From Streptomyces fulvoviolaceus (GTDB lineage Bacteria; Actinomycetota; Actinomycetes; Streptomycetales; Streptomycetaceae): a stretch of 46,521 bases of DNA. This document shows positions 1 through 8,923 of the stretch, piece after piece (position 1 is the stretch's first letter; each line of letters starts with the position of its first letter). A model generated the notes under the pieces. It was not told the origin of the DNA and searched no databases. It saw only the letters and a program-made list of their open reading frames with translations. The translations under genes were made by a program, and so were the position numbers. The stretch lies in contig NZ_JOEY01000071.1 of the NCBI RefSeq assembly GCF_000718165.1, positions 1-46,521 of the forward strand, read 5' to 3'.

Positions 1-113
1 GGGCGGGGCGGGGCCAATCATGCCGCCTCGGATGGGCTCTGCCCAGCGGCAGACCGCGCGGAGGGGGCAGGCCACCCCCTGCGACGTCGGATGGCATCAC
101 ATGATGTCGAGAG

Positions 114-311
114 TGGTGCGGCTTGGTGCCATCCGGTGTCGCCTGGTGCCATCTGGCGCCATTCCATGCGCCCAAAGGTGCACTAGCGTGCAGGGCGCCA
201 CTGTGGCTCAGGTAGGTGCCATTGTGTTTTCGCAGGTCAGGGTGGTTGCGTCGGATGCTAACCCGGCGATGTCGCTGCATGGCTTGCATCTGGAGCCATC
301 GTGGTGCCATG
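114..311. promoter_or_regulatory. Array of GGTGCCAT-like repeats upstream of the RHH gene (candidate operator)
   Basis: Copies of a TGGTGCCATC-like decamer lie at 124-133 and 144-153 (identical), 154-163 (TGGCGCCATT), 214-223 (AGGTGCCATT), 291-300 (TGGAGCCATC) and 302-311 (TGGTGCCATG). Weaker versions are near 114, 176 and 193. The copies at 124, 144, 154 and 214 are separated by exact multiples of 10 bp, so they would lie on one face of the helix. The array ends against the start codon of a ribbon-helix-helix protein. RHH proteins of the Arc/MetJ type usually bind short repeated sites cooperatively and repress their own operon, so this is a plausible autoregulatory operator. That role is inferred. 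Confidence 0.6.
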
Positions 312-319
312 ATGGCGTT

Positions 320-838
320 ATGGACCTCACCCCCTACGTCGATTCCCTCCGCCGCGAACTCGCGGTGGCCGCCGAGGCGGGCGGCGGCGAAGCCCGCGAG
401 CTGGCCGAGAGGCTCACCGCTCCCCTGGAGTCGGCGACCCGGCTGACCATGCTCAACGTGCTCTCCGCCGCCATGGACGAGATCACCCGCGAACTCGCCC
501 CCGGCTCGGTCGACGTACGGCTGCGCGGGCTCGACCCCGACTTCGTGGTGACACCGCCGCCCACCTATGGCGGCGCCCCCGCGGAGCCGGCCGCGCCCGT
601 CGAACCGCTCAATACCCCGGCCCTGGCCGACGGCGACGAGGGCGGCACCGCCCGCGTCAACCTGCGCCTGCCGGCCCACCTCAAGGCCCGCGCCGAAGAG
701 GCCGCGACCCGCGAGGGCCTGTCGGTCAACGCGTGGCTGGTGCGCACCGTGTCGGCCGCGGTCGACGGCGGAACCCGACCGCGTACGACGGAGAAGACCC
801 AGACCGTCGGGCAGAGCTTCACGGGCTGGGTGCGCTAG
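320..838 (+). CDS. Ribbon-helix-helix (HicB/Arc-like) regulator, first gene of DUF4097-ABC operon
   Basis: A 172-residue protein. The C-terminal part, about residues 115-150, carries a ribbon-helix-helix signature: a short strand VNLRLP, then LKARAEEAATREGLSVNAWLVRTV, typical of the HicB/Arc DNA-binding fold. The N-terminal 110 residues are helical and Ala/Glu rich, with no recognised toxin-binding domain. The frame is open from base 20, but the upstream stretch is the repeat array, and the coding-like composition begins at the ATG at 320, so that start is preferred. No toxin gene lies next to it. It precedes a DUF4097 protein and an ABC exporter in the same direction and probably represses that operon through the upstream repeats (inference). 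Confidence 0.75.
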   Translation: MDLTPYVDSLRRELAVAAEAGGGEARELAERLTAPLESATRLTMLNVLSAAMDEITRELAPGSVDVRLRGLDPDFVVTPPPTYGGAPAEPAAPVEPLNTPALADGDEGGTARVNLRLPAHLKARAEEAATREGLSVNAWLVRTVSAAVDGGTRPRTTEKTQTVGQSFTGWVR

Positions 839-920
839 CCGCGCCCCCGCCCGCATCACTTCACCCACACCACGTCCCACCAGCGGGGACGCCCCAAGGA
901 CTCAAGAGGACGGGACAGCC

Positions 921-1763
921 ATGCCTTCTTTCGACACTCCCGAACCGATCTCGGTCACGGCCTACGTGTACGCCGGTTCCCTCCAGTTCACCGCGGACGA
1001 CCGCCTCGACACCGTCGTCGAGGTGCGGCCCCGCGACCCGAAGAAGGACCTGGACGTCCGGACGGCCGACCAGACCGAGGTCACCTACGCGAGCGGCACC
1101 CTGACCGTCACCACACCCAAGGCCAATCTGCTCGGGCGCGGCGGCACCGTCGACGTGACGGTGGAACTGCCCACGGGCTCGAACATCGACGTGACCGGCG
1201 CCGGGGCCAGGGTGCTCGGCGAGGGCCGGCTCGGCGAGGTCCGCGTGAAGACCTCGGCTGGCGACGTCCGCCTCGACACCACCGGCCCGCTGCAACTGAA
1301 GGCGTCACACGGCTCGACCATCGTCGACCGGGTCGAAGGCATGGCCGAGATCACCAGCAGCACCGGCGACGTGCGCATCGGCCTCGTCGACGGCCCTGCC
1401 GTCCTGAAGAACTCGCACGGCGCCACGACCGTCGGCGCCGTGACTGGCGAGCTGCGGGTGAACGGCGCCAACGGCGCCATCGACATCAGGCGCGCCGAGG
1501 CGTCGGTCACCGGCACCACCACCAACGGCCTCCTTCGCGTCGCCGAAGTCGCCCGCGGCACCGTCCAGTTGGAGACGTCCAACGGCTCCATCGAGGTCGC
1601 CATCCGCGAGGGCGCCGCCGCCTGGCTCGACGTCAGCTCCAACCGCGGGCAGGTACGCAACGCGCTCGCCGCGTCCGAGGCCCCGGAGCAGACCGAGGAC
1701 ACCGTCAAGGTCCGCGCACGGACCAACTGGGGCAACATCGACATCCTCCGCGCCAAAGCCTGA
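921..1763 (+). CDS. DUF4097 family beta-strand repeat protein
   Basis: A 280-residue protein starting MPSFDTPEPISV. Nearly the whole length is a run of short beta strands of the DUF4097 (putative adhesin/beta-solenoid) type, seen as repeated blocks such as VDVTVELPTGSNIDVTGAG, GDVRLDTTGPLQL and GDVRIGLVDGPAVL. There is no signal peptide or membrane segment, so it is predicted cytoplasmic. It sits 82 bases after the RHH gene and 80 bases before the ABC ATPase, all on the plus strand. The order RHH, DUF4097, ABC ATPase, permease recurs in actinomycetes, so it may assist or regulate the exporter. Its biochemical role is unknown. Confidence 0.85.
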   Translation: MPSFDTPEPISVTAYVYAGSLQFTADDRLDTVVEVRPRDPKKDLDVRTADQTEVTYASGTLTVTTPKANLLGRGGTVDVTVELPTGSNIDVTGAGARVLGEGRLGEVRVKTSAGDVRLDTTGPLQLKASHGSTIVDRVEGMAEITSSTGDVRIGLVDGPAVLKNSHGATTVGAVTGELRVNGANGAIDIRRAEASVTGTTTNGLLRVAEVARGTVQLETSNGSIEVAIREGAAAWLDVSSNRGQVRNALAASEAPEQTEDTVKVRARTNWGNIDILRAKA

Positions 1764-1843
1764 GCGTCTCCGTACCCCAACCCCGCACCACCCTCGACTC
1801 GCCCATTCCCCCCGCAGCTTCAGCCTTCTCACAGGAGGGCCAC

Positions 1844-2845
1844 ATGCCTTCATCTGTCATGCCCACATCCAGCCAGGGCGACGGTCAAGCGTCGCCGGCC
1901 GCCATCTCCGCCGTCGGTCTGCGCAAGTCGTACGGCGACACGACCGTCCTCGACGGCATCGATCTGCGCATCCCGGCCGGGTCCGTGTTCGCGCTGCTCG
2001 GGCCGAACGGCGCCGGCAAGACCACCGCCGTGAAGATCCTTTCCACCCTCATCGCCGCCGACGGCGGGCAGGCCCAGGTCGCGGGCCACGACGTTGCCAC
2101 GTCACCGGACGGGGTGCGTGCCGCGATCGGCGTCACCGGGCAGTTCTCCGCCGTCGACGGCCTGATCACCGGCGAGGAGAACATGCTCCTCATGGCGGAC
2201 CTGCACCACCTGTCCAAGAGCGATGGGCGGCGGGTCACCGCCGAATTGCTGGAGCGTTTCGACCTGGTGGAGGCCGCGAAGAAGCCCGTCTCCACCTACT
2301 CCGGCGGCATGAAGCGCCGCCTGGACATCGCCATGACGCTGGTCGGCAACCCGCGGATCATCTTCCTCGATGAGCCGACCACCGGGCTCGACCCGCGCTC
2401 CCGCCACAACATGTGGGGCATCATCCGCGAGTTGGTCTCCGACGGGGTGACGGTCTTCCTCACCACCCAGTACCTGGAGGAGGCAGACGAACTCGCCGAC
2501 CGCATCGCGGTGCTGACCGACGGCAAGATCGCCGCCGAAGGGAGCGCCGATGAGCTGAAGCGCATGATCCCCGGCGGACACCTGCGACTCCGCTTCTCCG
2601 ACCCGGCCGCGTACCAGAGCGCCGCCACCGCGCTGCGCGAGGTCACCCGCGACGACGAGGCGCTGTCGCTGCAGATCCCCAGCGACGGCAGCCAGCGCGA
2701 GCTGCGCTCCATCCTCGATTGGCTGGACGCGGCCGGCATCGAGGCGGACGAGCTGACCGTGCACACCCCCGACCTCGACGACGTGTTCTTCGCCCTCACC
2801 AGCACCACCATGGTCCCCAGCCAGCCCAAGGAGGACGCCCGATGA
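1844..2845 (+). CDS. ABC transporter ATP-binding protein, DrrA-like
   Basis: A 333-residue nucleotide-binding subunit of an ABC-2 type exporter, resembling daunorubicin-resistance ATPases (DrrA). Visible motifs are Walker A GPNGAGKT at residues 53-60, a signature YSGGMKRRLD, Walker B IIFLDEPTTGLDP, and a C-terminal extension of about 90 residues (DELTVHTPDLDDVFFALT) usual in this subfamily. The ATG at 1844 follows a strong AGGAGG Shine-Dalgarno at 1833-1838. The stop overlaps the permease start in ATGA, so the two are translationally coupled. It probably powers export of a hydrophobic drug or lipid; the substrate cannot be read from the sequence. Confidence 0.93.
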   Translation: MPSSVMPTSSQGDGQASPAAISAVGLRKSYGDTTVLDGIDLRIPAGSVFALLGPNGAGKTTAVKILSTLIAADGGQAQVAGHDVATSPDGVRAAIGVTGQFSAVDGLITGEENMLLMADLHHLSKSDGRRVTAELLERFDLVEAAKKPVSTYSGGMKRRLDIAMTLVGNPRIIFLDEPTTGLDPRSRHNMWGIIRELVSDGVTVFLTTQYLEEADELADRIAVLTDGKIAAEGSADELKRMIPGGHLRLRFSDPAAYQSAATALREVTRDDEALSLQIPSDGSQRELRSILDWLDAAGIEADELTVHTPDLDDVFFALTSTTMVPSQPKEDAR

Positions 2846-3633
2846 GCTCCCTCTCCCTCGCCGTACGCGACTCGTCCACGATGCTGCGCCGCAACCTGCT
2901 GCACGTCCGGCGCTACCCGTCGATGACACTGAACCTGCTGCTCACGCCGATCATGATGCTGCTGCTCTTCGTCTACATCTTCGGAGACGTGATGAGCGCC
3001 GGTATCGGCGGTGGCGGGGCGGACCGGTCCGACTACATCGCCTATCTCGTCCCGGGCATCCTGATGATGACCATCGGCGGCACCACGATCGGCACCGCGG
3101 TGTCCGTCTCCATGGACATGACCGAGGGCATCATCGCCCGCTTCCGCACGTTGGCGATCCACCGCGGGTCGGTGCTCATAGGGCATGTCGTCGGCAGCGT
3201 GCTGCAGTGCATCGCCAGTGTGGTCCTCGTCGGGGCCGTCGCCGTGGCCATCGGGTTCCGGTCCACGGACGCCACCGCCCTGGAATGGATCGCGGCGTTC
3301 GGACTGCTCGCGCTGTTCGCCCTGGCGCTCACCTGGATCGCGGTCGGGATGGGCATGGTCAGCCCGAACCCGGAGGCCGCCAGCAACAACGCGCTGCCGC
3401 TGATCTTCCTCCCGCTCATCTCCAGCACCTTCGTCCCCATCGACGCGATGCCGGGCTGGTTCCAGCCGATCGCCGAGTACCAGCCCTTCACCCCGGCCAT
3501 CGAGACCCTGCGCGGACTGCTGCTCGGCAGCGAGATCGGCCACAACGGGTGGCTGGCCGTGGCCTGGAGCCTGGGACTGGCCGTGCTCGGCTACTTCTGG
3601 TCCAAGTCGTTGTTCAACCGCGACCCGAAGTAA
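2842..3633 (+). CDS. ABC-2 type transporter permease, DrrB-like
   Basis: A 263-residue integral membrane protein with about six hydrophobic helices, e.g. the segments around LNLLLTPIMMLLLFVYIFG, YLVPGILMMTIGGTTIG and WIAAFGLLALFALALTW. It ends with the ABC-2 family motif region NPEAASNNALPLIFLPLISSTFVP. It starts inside the ATPase stop (ATGA overlap) and forms the membrane half of the same exporter. No gene follows on the same strand within the operon. A GC-rich palindrome just after the stop (about 3661-3677) could help end transcription, but no U-tract is present. Confidence 0.92.
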   Translation: MSSLSLAVRDSSTMLRRNLLHVRRYPSMTLNLLLTPIMMLLLFVYIFGDVMSAGIGGGGADRSDYIAYLVPGILMMTIGGTTIGTAVSVSMDMTEGIIARFRTLAIHRGSVLIGHVVGSVLQCIASVVLVGAVAVAIGFRSTDATALEWIAAFGLLALFALALTWIAVGMGMVSPNPEAASNNALPLIFLPLISSTFVPIDAMPGWFQPIAEYQPFTPAIETLRGLLLGSEIGHNGWLAVAWSLGLAVLGYFWSKSLFNRDPK

Positions 3634-3999
3634 CGGGAGAAGGACCGGTCAGCGGCTTGCGGGCTGCGGGCCGCAGCTTGTCCCACCCCAGGGCGGCGTA
3701 CTCCGACACCACTTCGGCGTACGCCGCCTCGTCCGCGGCCCGCCGGGTCCGGGCCGCAGACATGCCTTGTGCATGCGCGCTATGTGCGGTGTGGGCGTTA
3801 CGGGCGACATCTTGACGCTGAAACGACGCTCGTTCTGATGGAGTGCCAGGTGCGTTGCTGGGCTGGGCACTCGAATGGGCGGCGGGTGACAAGGGGGCTG
3901 TCTGCCGTGGGCTTCTCGGTCCGGGGGGCCGACAGGCGGCCGTAGTGGGACGGTGCTGTACTGAAGAGGCAGCATCTCCAGCAGATCGTCGGCGGGCGT
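3634..3999. other. 366-bp gap between the exporter operon and the transposase fragment
   Basis: No intact gene is visible. The minus strand at about 3640-3765 reads MSAARTRRAADEAAYAEVV and on to EYAALGWDKLRPAARK, which has protein-like composition and may be the stub of a deleted gene. It could not be assigned. Around 3815-3840 the sequence changes character and may contain the end of the transposon whose transposase remnant follows. Confidence 0.3.
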
Positions 4000-4780
4000 G
4001 TGGGCGAGAGCCTGCTCCTGCTCCGCGCTCAGGGGGACCCGGTGGCCGAGCGCGGGGTGCTGACCGCGCCGACCCAGATGTGGGAGACCGCGGTGCGGCA
4101 GGCCGAGGTGATCGGGCCGCTCGCGGCGAAGGACACAGTGGGGCTGGCCGAGGCGGATGAGGCGGCCGAGCGGCTGCGGGTCTCCCGGCGTCAGGTGTAT
4201 GTCCTGCTTGGGAGGTGGCGCGCCGGTGAGGGAGTGGTGTCGGACCTGGTGCCTGGTCGTTCCAGCGGAGGCCGCGGCGGCGGGCGTCTGTCTGGTGAGG
4301 TCGAGACGATCGTCCAGGAAGCGCTACGCACCCGGTACTTGACGCGGCAGCGCCGCTCGGTAGCGGCGGTCTACAAGGAGATCACACGCCAATGCCGGGC
4401 TCGCGGCCTGCGGACTCCTTCGCGGGGGTCGATACAGCGGCGGATCGAGCGGCTGGACCCGGTGGCTTCGGTCTCGGGGCGCGAAGGAAGAGAGGCGGTT
4501 CGTCCTCTCCGGTCGGCCGGGGGTGTGCCGCCGGTGGTCACCGGGCTGCTGGAGCAGGTTCAGGTCGACCACACGCCGGTGGATGTGATCGTGGTCGACG
4601 AGCGGCACCGGCTGCCGATCGGCCGTCCCTATTTGACGGCGGCGATCGACGTGGCAAGCCGGTGTGTGGTGGGCCTGGTGGTGACGCTGGAGGCGCCGTC
4701 GGCGGCTTCGGTCGGGCTGTGTCTGGCCCACACGGCGATGGACAAGCGGCCGTGGCTGGAGCTGCTGGGCGTGGGCCCGG
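4000..4780 (+). pseudogene. Truncated TnsB/TniA-like (Mu/retroviral-integrase type) transposase
   Basis: About 260 codons of a transposase with an N-terminal helix-turn-helix (residues about 50-72, ERLRVSRRQVYVLLGRWR) and the beginning of an rve/DDE catalytic core (EQVQVDHTPVDVIVVDERH, then IGRPYLTAAIDVASRCVVG, with the first catalytic Asp in VDHT). Homology stops abruptly near LELLGVGPA, before the second and third catalytic residues; the remaining codons to 4827 are out-of-frame read-through. Family members are normally about 600-700 residues, so more than half is missing. The start is uncertain: GTG at 4000 or ATG at 4078. Without a full DDE triad it cannot be active. Its 3' end is joined directly to a resolvase fragment. 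Confidence 0.75.
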
Positions 4781-5175
4781 CTCGGGGACACCATCGTCGT
4801 GCACACTCTCGACCGGCTCGGCCGTAACCTGCGCGAAGTCCTCAACCTCGTTCACGACCTGAACGACAAGCACATCGGGGTGCGCTCGCTGGCCGACCCG
4901 CTGCCGATCAAGACGGCCGACGAGGGCATGGGCCGCATCGCCTGCTCCTGCTCGCCCTGTTCGCCGAGATGGAACGCACCTTCACCGCCGAGCGAGCCGC
5001 CCACGCCCGCGTCGTGGCCGAAGCCGCCGGCCGCCGCATCGGCCGCCCAATGGCCCACCCCGACGACAAAATCGAGTACGCACGCCTACTGAAGGGGCAG
5101 GGCTTCGGCTACGGCGAGATCAGCGCCAAGACCGGCATCCCGAAGACCTCCCTGCACCGCTACCTTCAAGGGTGA
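4781..5175 (+). pseudogene. Truncated, frameshifted serine resolvase (Tn3-type recombinase)
   Basis: The reading begins at [20 protein letters not shown], an internal part of the resolvase catalytic domain, so the N-terminus with the nucleophilic Ser is missing. The frame breaks at about 4939-4945: one phase gives [11 protein letters not shown], the other resumes [19 protein letters not shown] and runs through [21 protein letters not shown] to a C-terminal HTH ([21 protein letters not shown]) and a stop at 5173. A one-base loss repairs it. The two lesions make it non-functional. The abrupt join at about 4780 to the TnsB-like fragment shows a deletion or recombination between two mobile elements. 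Confidence 0.8.
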
Positions 5176-5218
5176 GTGTTGTGGTGCAGGGGCATGCCAG
5201 AGTCAACGGGGGTGGGCG

Positions 5219-6799
5219 GTGGAGCGCGGGGAGCTGATCGCGGGCCGGTACGAGCTGGTCAAGCGGCTCGGCCGGGGCGGTATGGGCGACGTATGGGCCG
5301 GGCGGGACCGCACCCTGCATCGCGACGTGGCGATCAAACTACTCGTTCTCGACGGCGCGGCCCATGAGGACCTGCCCAGACGGTTCGAGCGCGAGGCGGT
5401 GGCCGCCGCGCAGATCAACCATCCGAACGTGGTCGCCCTGCACGACCGTGGCGTTCACGAGGACCTGCTGTTCCTGGTCATGGAGAAGGTCGCGGGCGCA
5501 ACGCTCACTGAGCACATCCGTAGTGACGGACCGATGACTCCCTCCCACGCACTGGCAATCGCCGAAGGGATCTGCGCGGCGCTGATCGCCGCCCATCAAG
5601 CCGGTGTCGTCCATTACGACATCAAGCCGCACAACGTGATGCTCACACCCGGTCGCCAGGTGAAAGTCGTCGATTTCGGGATCGCCGGGTTCCTCCAGAC
5701 CGCTTTCACGCTGGCTGGGTCCTCGCAGCTGACGCCAGCAGGAACACCGGAGTACGGCGCGCCCGAGCAATTTCTCACCGAACGCGGCGACGAACGCTCA
5801 GACCTGTACGCACTGGGCGGCGTGCTCTTCGCGATGCTCACTGGCCGGCCCCCCTTCACCGGCCACCACGCCATGGCCGTCATGCGACGCAAGCTGGACG
5901 AAGACGCGCCCCGCCTGGACTCGCTCCGCCCCGAAATGCCGCCCGCGCTGGCCGAACTCGTCGCCGAACTCCTGGAACGAGACCCCGCACGACGGCCCGA
6001 GTCGGCGCAGCAGGTCCTTGAACGCCTCAGCCACATCCGGGCGGGCCTGGACGCCACCACGCCGTCGACCGTTCTCGACCGCCCGGCAGAACCACCCATC
6101 CCTGACCGGCCCACCGCGCCGGCAGATCTCACGCGCCAGCTGCCTGAACACCTCGGACCATTCGACGTGTCCTGGACCGGCGAGGAACCTCTGTCCACCT
6201 ACACCAGCAGGGCAGGCAGACGGGGCTGGAAGGCGATGGCGACCCTGGCAGCAGTCTCGGCGCTGGTGGCAGTCGTAACTCTCTCCCTGGCGGCGGGGCG
6301 CCGGTTGGAGAAATTGCCCGGTGAGGAGGAGATGACCCCAGGGGCTGTCCTTCTCATGGTAGGGGTGTTGGCCGCGGGCCTGGCCGCTAGCTTGGCGGTT
6401 CCGGTGATCGGCCGTCTGCACGGTGAGCGCCTGCGCGAAAACCCAACTGGCTGGGCGCTGCACGTAGGACCGCAGTACATACAGACCACCAGCGGCACGG
6501 GGCGGCGCGAGTTCACCTGGGACCAAGTCCAGCGCGTCACCATTGGGGAGATCCAACCCAGGTACGGCAACTTTGAAGAGCTCACGTGCTCGGCCGAGTA
6601 TGTGTACACCGGTGTGCACATCTGGGACCGGAGCGCCGAAGCGTCGATCGCTTTGCGTCCGGCGGGATGGCCCTACCCCTGGCTCGGCTCACTCGCAGAG
6701 CGTGAGGACGGGCTGTTCCCTATCTGCGTCCTCGGCCCCATGACCGAACAGCAGCGCACAGCACTCACCGAAGCCCTTGCCCGATACTGCGGCCAATGA
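5219..6799 (+). CDS. Membrane-anchored serine/threonine protein kinase with PH-like C-terminus
   Basis: A 526-residue Hanks-type kinase. The kinase domain spans about residues 11-275: Gly loop LGRGGMGDV (17-25), ATP-binding Lys40, catalytic loop HYDIKPHN (132-139) with Asp134, DFG 152-154 and GTPEYGAPEQ. The Arg that normally precedes the catalytic Asp is Tyr (HYD), so it is a non-RD kinase. A Pro-rich linker follows, then two membrane helices (about 339-360 and 375-398) and a C-terminal domain of about 115 residues resembling bacterial PH domains (FTWDQVQRVTIGEI). The GTG start gives MERGELIAGRYELVKRLG, the usual beginning of the family. It lies 43 bases after the resolvase fragment. Signal and substrates are unknown. 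Confidence 0.9.
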   Translation: MERGELIAGRYELVKRLGRGGMGDVWAGRDRTLHRDVAIKLLVLDGAAHEDLPRRFEREAVAAAQINHPNVVALHDRGVHEDLLFLVMEKVAGATLTEHIRSDGPMTPSHALAIAEGICAALIAAHQAGVVHYDIKPHNVMLTPGRQVKVVDFGIAGFLQTAFTLAGSSQLTPAGTPEYGAPEQFLTERGDERSDLYALGGVLFAMLTGRPPFTGHHAMAVMRRKLDEDAPRLDSLRPEMPPALAELVAELLERDPARRPESAQQVLERLSHIRAGLDATTPSTVLDRPAEPPIPDRPTAPADLTRQLPEHLGPFDVSWTGEEPLSTYTSRAGRRGWKAMATLAAVSALVAVVTLSLAAGRRLEKLPGEEEMTPGAVLLMVGVLAAGLAASLAVPVIGRLHGERLRENPTGWALHVGPQYIQTTSGTGRREFTWDQVQRVTIGEIQPRYGNFEELTCSAEYVYTGVHIWDRSAEASIALRPAGWPYPWLGSLAEREDGLFPICVLGPMTEQQRTALTEALARYCGQ

Positions 6800-7091
6800 T
6801 GAGGGACTTGGAGACGCGCAGTGACCTTGGCTCCTGCCCCGCAACAGGTCGAGGTCATCGGACGGAGCGGAAGCCTTGCGCGCGCGGCAGTCGACGGCCC
6901 CGCTCCGCAGCCGGGACGCGCCGGGGATGGATAGCTGATCCGGATCAGGGTGACCGTCTTGGCGAACACCCTCGCCGTCTGGCGGGTTTCAGGGTATCGG
7001 GCGTGTCGCCTTCGCGGTCACGTCATGATCCCCATCGCGCCGGTTCGCCGACAGGAGGGACAGGAATGTTCGAAACGGGGGAGGCATAGCA

Positions 7092-8693
7092 GTGCGAGAC
7101 CAGCTCCTTGGGGGCCGTTACCGGTTGGTAAAACAGCTCGGCGAGGGCGGAATGGGCCAAGTATGGGAGGCGCAGGACGAGACGCTGGGGCGGCCCGTCG
7201 CAGTCAAGGTGATCTCCCTGCTCTCCGGTGGCGGAAGCCGCGGCGACGAGGTACGCGCCAGGTTCCTGCGCGAGGCACGGATCACCGCCCGCCTGCAACA
7301 CCACAACATCGTGACTGTCCACGACCTTGGCGAGACCGGCACAGAGGGCAACAGGGCCCCGTTCCTGGTGATGGAGCTGGTCCGGGGCGAGGGCCTGGAC
7401 GCGAAGCTACGCGGAGGTGCCGTCACCTTGCCAGACGCTGTCCAATGGGGCGCGCATATCTGCGACGCACTGGCAGACGCGCACGACGCCGGAATCATGC
7501 ACCGGGACATCAAACCGTCCAACATCCTCATCACGCCTTCCGGCAACGTGAAGGTCCTCGACTTCGGCATCGCGCGGGCGGCCGACCCCTACGCGACCTC
7601 GGACCGCCTCACTCAGACTGGCTTCATCGTGGGCACACCCCCGTACATGGCGCCCGAACAAGCACGCGGTTTCCCGGAACCGCGCAGCGACCTGTACGCG
7701 CTCGGCTGCCTTCTCTTCGAACTGATCACGGGCCAGCTGCCGTTCCAGGCCCCCGACACCCTGGGCTACCTCACAGCCCACCTCACCCAGGAACCGCCCG
7801 CGCCCAGCTCCGTGTCCGCGGGCATCCCATCTACCTGGGACGACCTCGTGCTCAGCCTGCTGCACAAGGACCCCGACCAGCGGTACCCGAACGCTGTCGA
7901 CGTCGCCCAGGCCCTGCGACAACTCGACCAGGCACCCCAGCCCACGCCATCAACAGGCGAGCCCACCCCATCCCCCACCATGCCAGCCACGACTCCGCTC
8001 CGGGATGTCTACGGCGACGCCCCGAGACGCATCGCGCTCGCAATGCGCGCTCTGCTCGCCAAACGCACCGCGGAAACCGCGCTCGCAATGCGCGCTCTGC
8101 TCGCCAAACGCACCGCGGAAACCGTCACCCACCAGGCGACGCTGCTGAATCATCTCCCCAAGGTCGCTTCGCCAACGTCACGGCCCCTGGCGGTCGATGC
8201 CGAGAAAACCCCGCCGCAGGGTGCCCGATCTGTTCAGACGCGTGCGCGGAGAACCATCGCGGGGTACACACCCGTGGCGGGTCAGGGCCTCCCCCAACCC
8301 GATACGGCACCGACCAATAACCAGAAGCCCCCCGCCAGAACCGCGACTGCTGTGACGGCGTTGGTATGCCTTCTCACGGTTCAGGTCATCCCCTTCGCGA
8401 CCGCCCAGGCCGTCGACATCGGTGAGATGTCGAGCGACGAACGGATGGTGCGGATGACGCTGTTCGGCGTCGAGACAGCCATGCTCGCCATCGGCGTGCT
8501 GCTGCTGTTCGCGCGGAACACAGCCGGACGTTGGCTGATCGCGGCAGGCGGCATCGGCTTGGCTCTGCAAGCCGCGGAAGCCATGCTTTCCTCCGACGGG
8601 ATCGGCTACGCCTTGTGGGGTGCCCTACCCTTGGCCGCTGTCACAGCGGCGCTCTCCGCCACCCTGGCCGTGCGACGTCAACGGCCACGCTAG
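7092..8693 (+). CDS. Membrane serine/threonine protein kinase with internal 15-residue duplication
   Basis: A 533-residue Hanks-type kinase. The kinase domain is canonical: LGEGGMGQV (16-24), Lys39, HRDIKPSN (137-144), DFG 157-159 and GTPPYMAPEQ. A Pro/Thr-rich linker (about 281-303) leads to a perfect duplication of ALAMRALLAKRTAET (residues 315-329 and 330-344). Four hydrophobic helices follow (about 418-438, 456-474, 479-500, 507-527), with only a short basic tail after the last, so there is no large extracellular sensor. The GTG start is supported by a GGGGGAGG Shine-Dalgarno about 8 bases upstream. The 292 bases between the two kinases hold no recognisable gene. Pairing with the preceding kinase suggests a shared origin, but the C-terminal modules are unrelated. 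Confidence 0.9.
   Translation: MRDQLLGGRYRLVKQLGEGGMGQVWEAQDETLGRPVAVKVISLLSGGGSRGDEVRARFLREARITARLQHHNIVTVHDLGETGTEGNRAPFLVMELVRGEGLDAKLRGGAVTLPDAVQWGAHICDALADAHDAGIMHRDIKPSNILITPSGNVKVLDFGIARAADPYATSDRLTQTGFIVGTPPYMAPEQARGFPEPRSDLYALGCLLFELITGQLPFQAPDTLGYLTAHLTQEPPAPSSVSAGIPSTWDDLVLSLLHKDPDQRYPNAVDVAQALRQLDQAPQPTPSTGEPTPSPTMPATTPLRDVYGDAPRRIALAMRALLAKRTAETALAMRALLAKRTAETVTHQATLLNHLPKVASPTSRPLAVDAEKTPPQGARSVQTRARRTIAGYTPVAGQGLPQPDTAPTNNQKPPARTATAVTALVCLLTVQVIPFATAQAVDIGEMSSDERMVRMTLFGVETAMLAIGVLLLFARNTAGRWLIAAGGIGLALQAAEAMLSSDGIGYALWGALPLAAVTAALSATLAVRRQRPR
8034..8123 (+). repeat. Perfect 45-bp tandem duplication inside the second kinase gene
   Basis: Bases 8034-8078 and 8079-8123 are identical 45-mers, an exact multiple of three, so the frame is kept and 15 residues are duplicated in the juxtamembrane linker. 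The absence of any mismatch means the duplication is recent or maintained by slippage. Confidence 0.95.
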
Positions 8694-8923
8694 GGATCTA
8701 CCAGGGGCTCCCGCTCGTCGGCGACAGGCTTGTGGCTCACCGCTGGTACCACCAGCCAGGAGCCCGGGGGCCAAGGATCAGGCGAAGCTGGCCCGGGCTC
8801 ACTACGGTCCTGGCCAGCGGAGCCTACGGCGTCACATCAACTCGCGCCGACTGGAGCGACAGGACCACTCACGCCGGAGTGCAGAGGGCTTCGGTCATCC
8901 GTGCAGTCGGCTTCGGAACCTGA

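Noticed and set aside
20..319. Upstream extension of the RHH gene to an ATG at base 20
   Set aside because: The extension reads through the repeat array and lacks coding-like composition; the ATG at 320 begins the conserved-looking protein.
320..838. Toxin-antitoxin module
   Set aside because: No toxin-like gene is adjacent; the next gene is a DUF4097 protein and the operon encodes a transporter.
6800..7091. Small gene between the two kinases starting near 6796
   Set aside because: The translation is Arg/Pro rich with no motif and looks like non-coding high-GC sequence.
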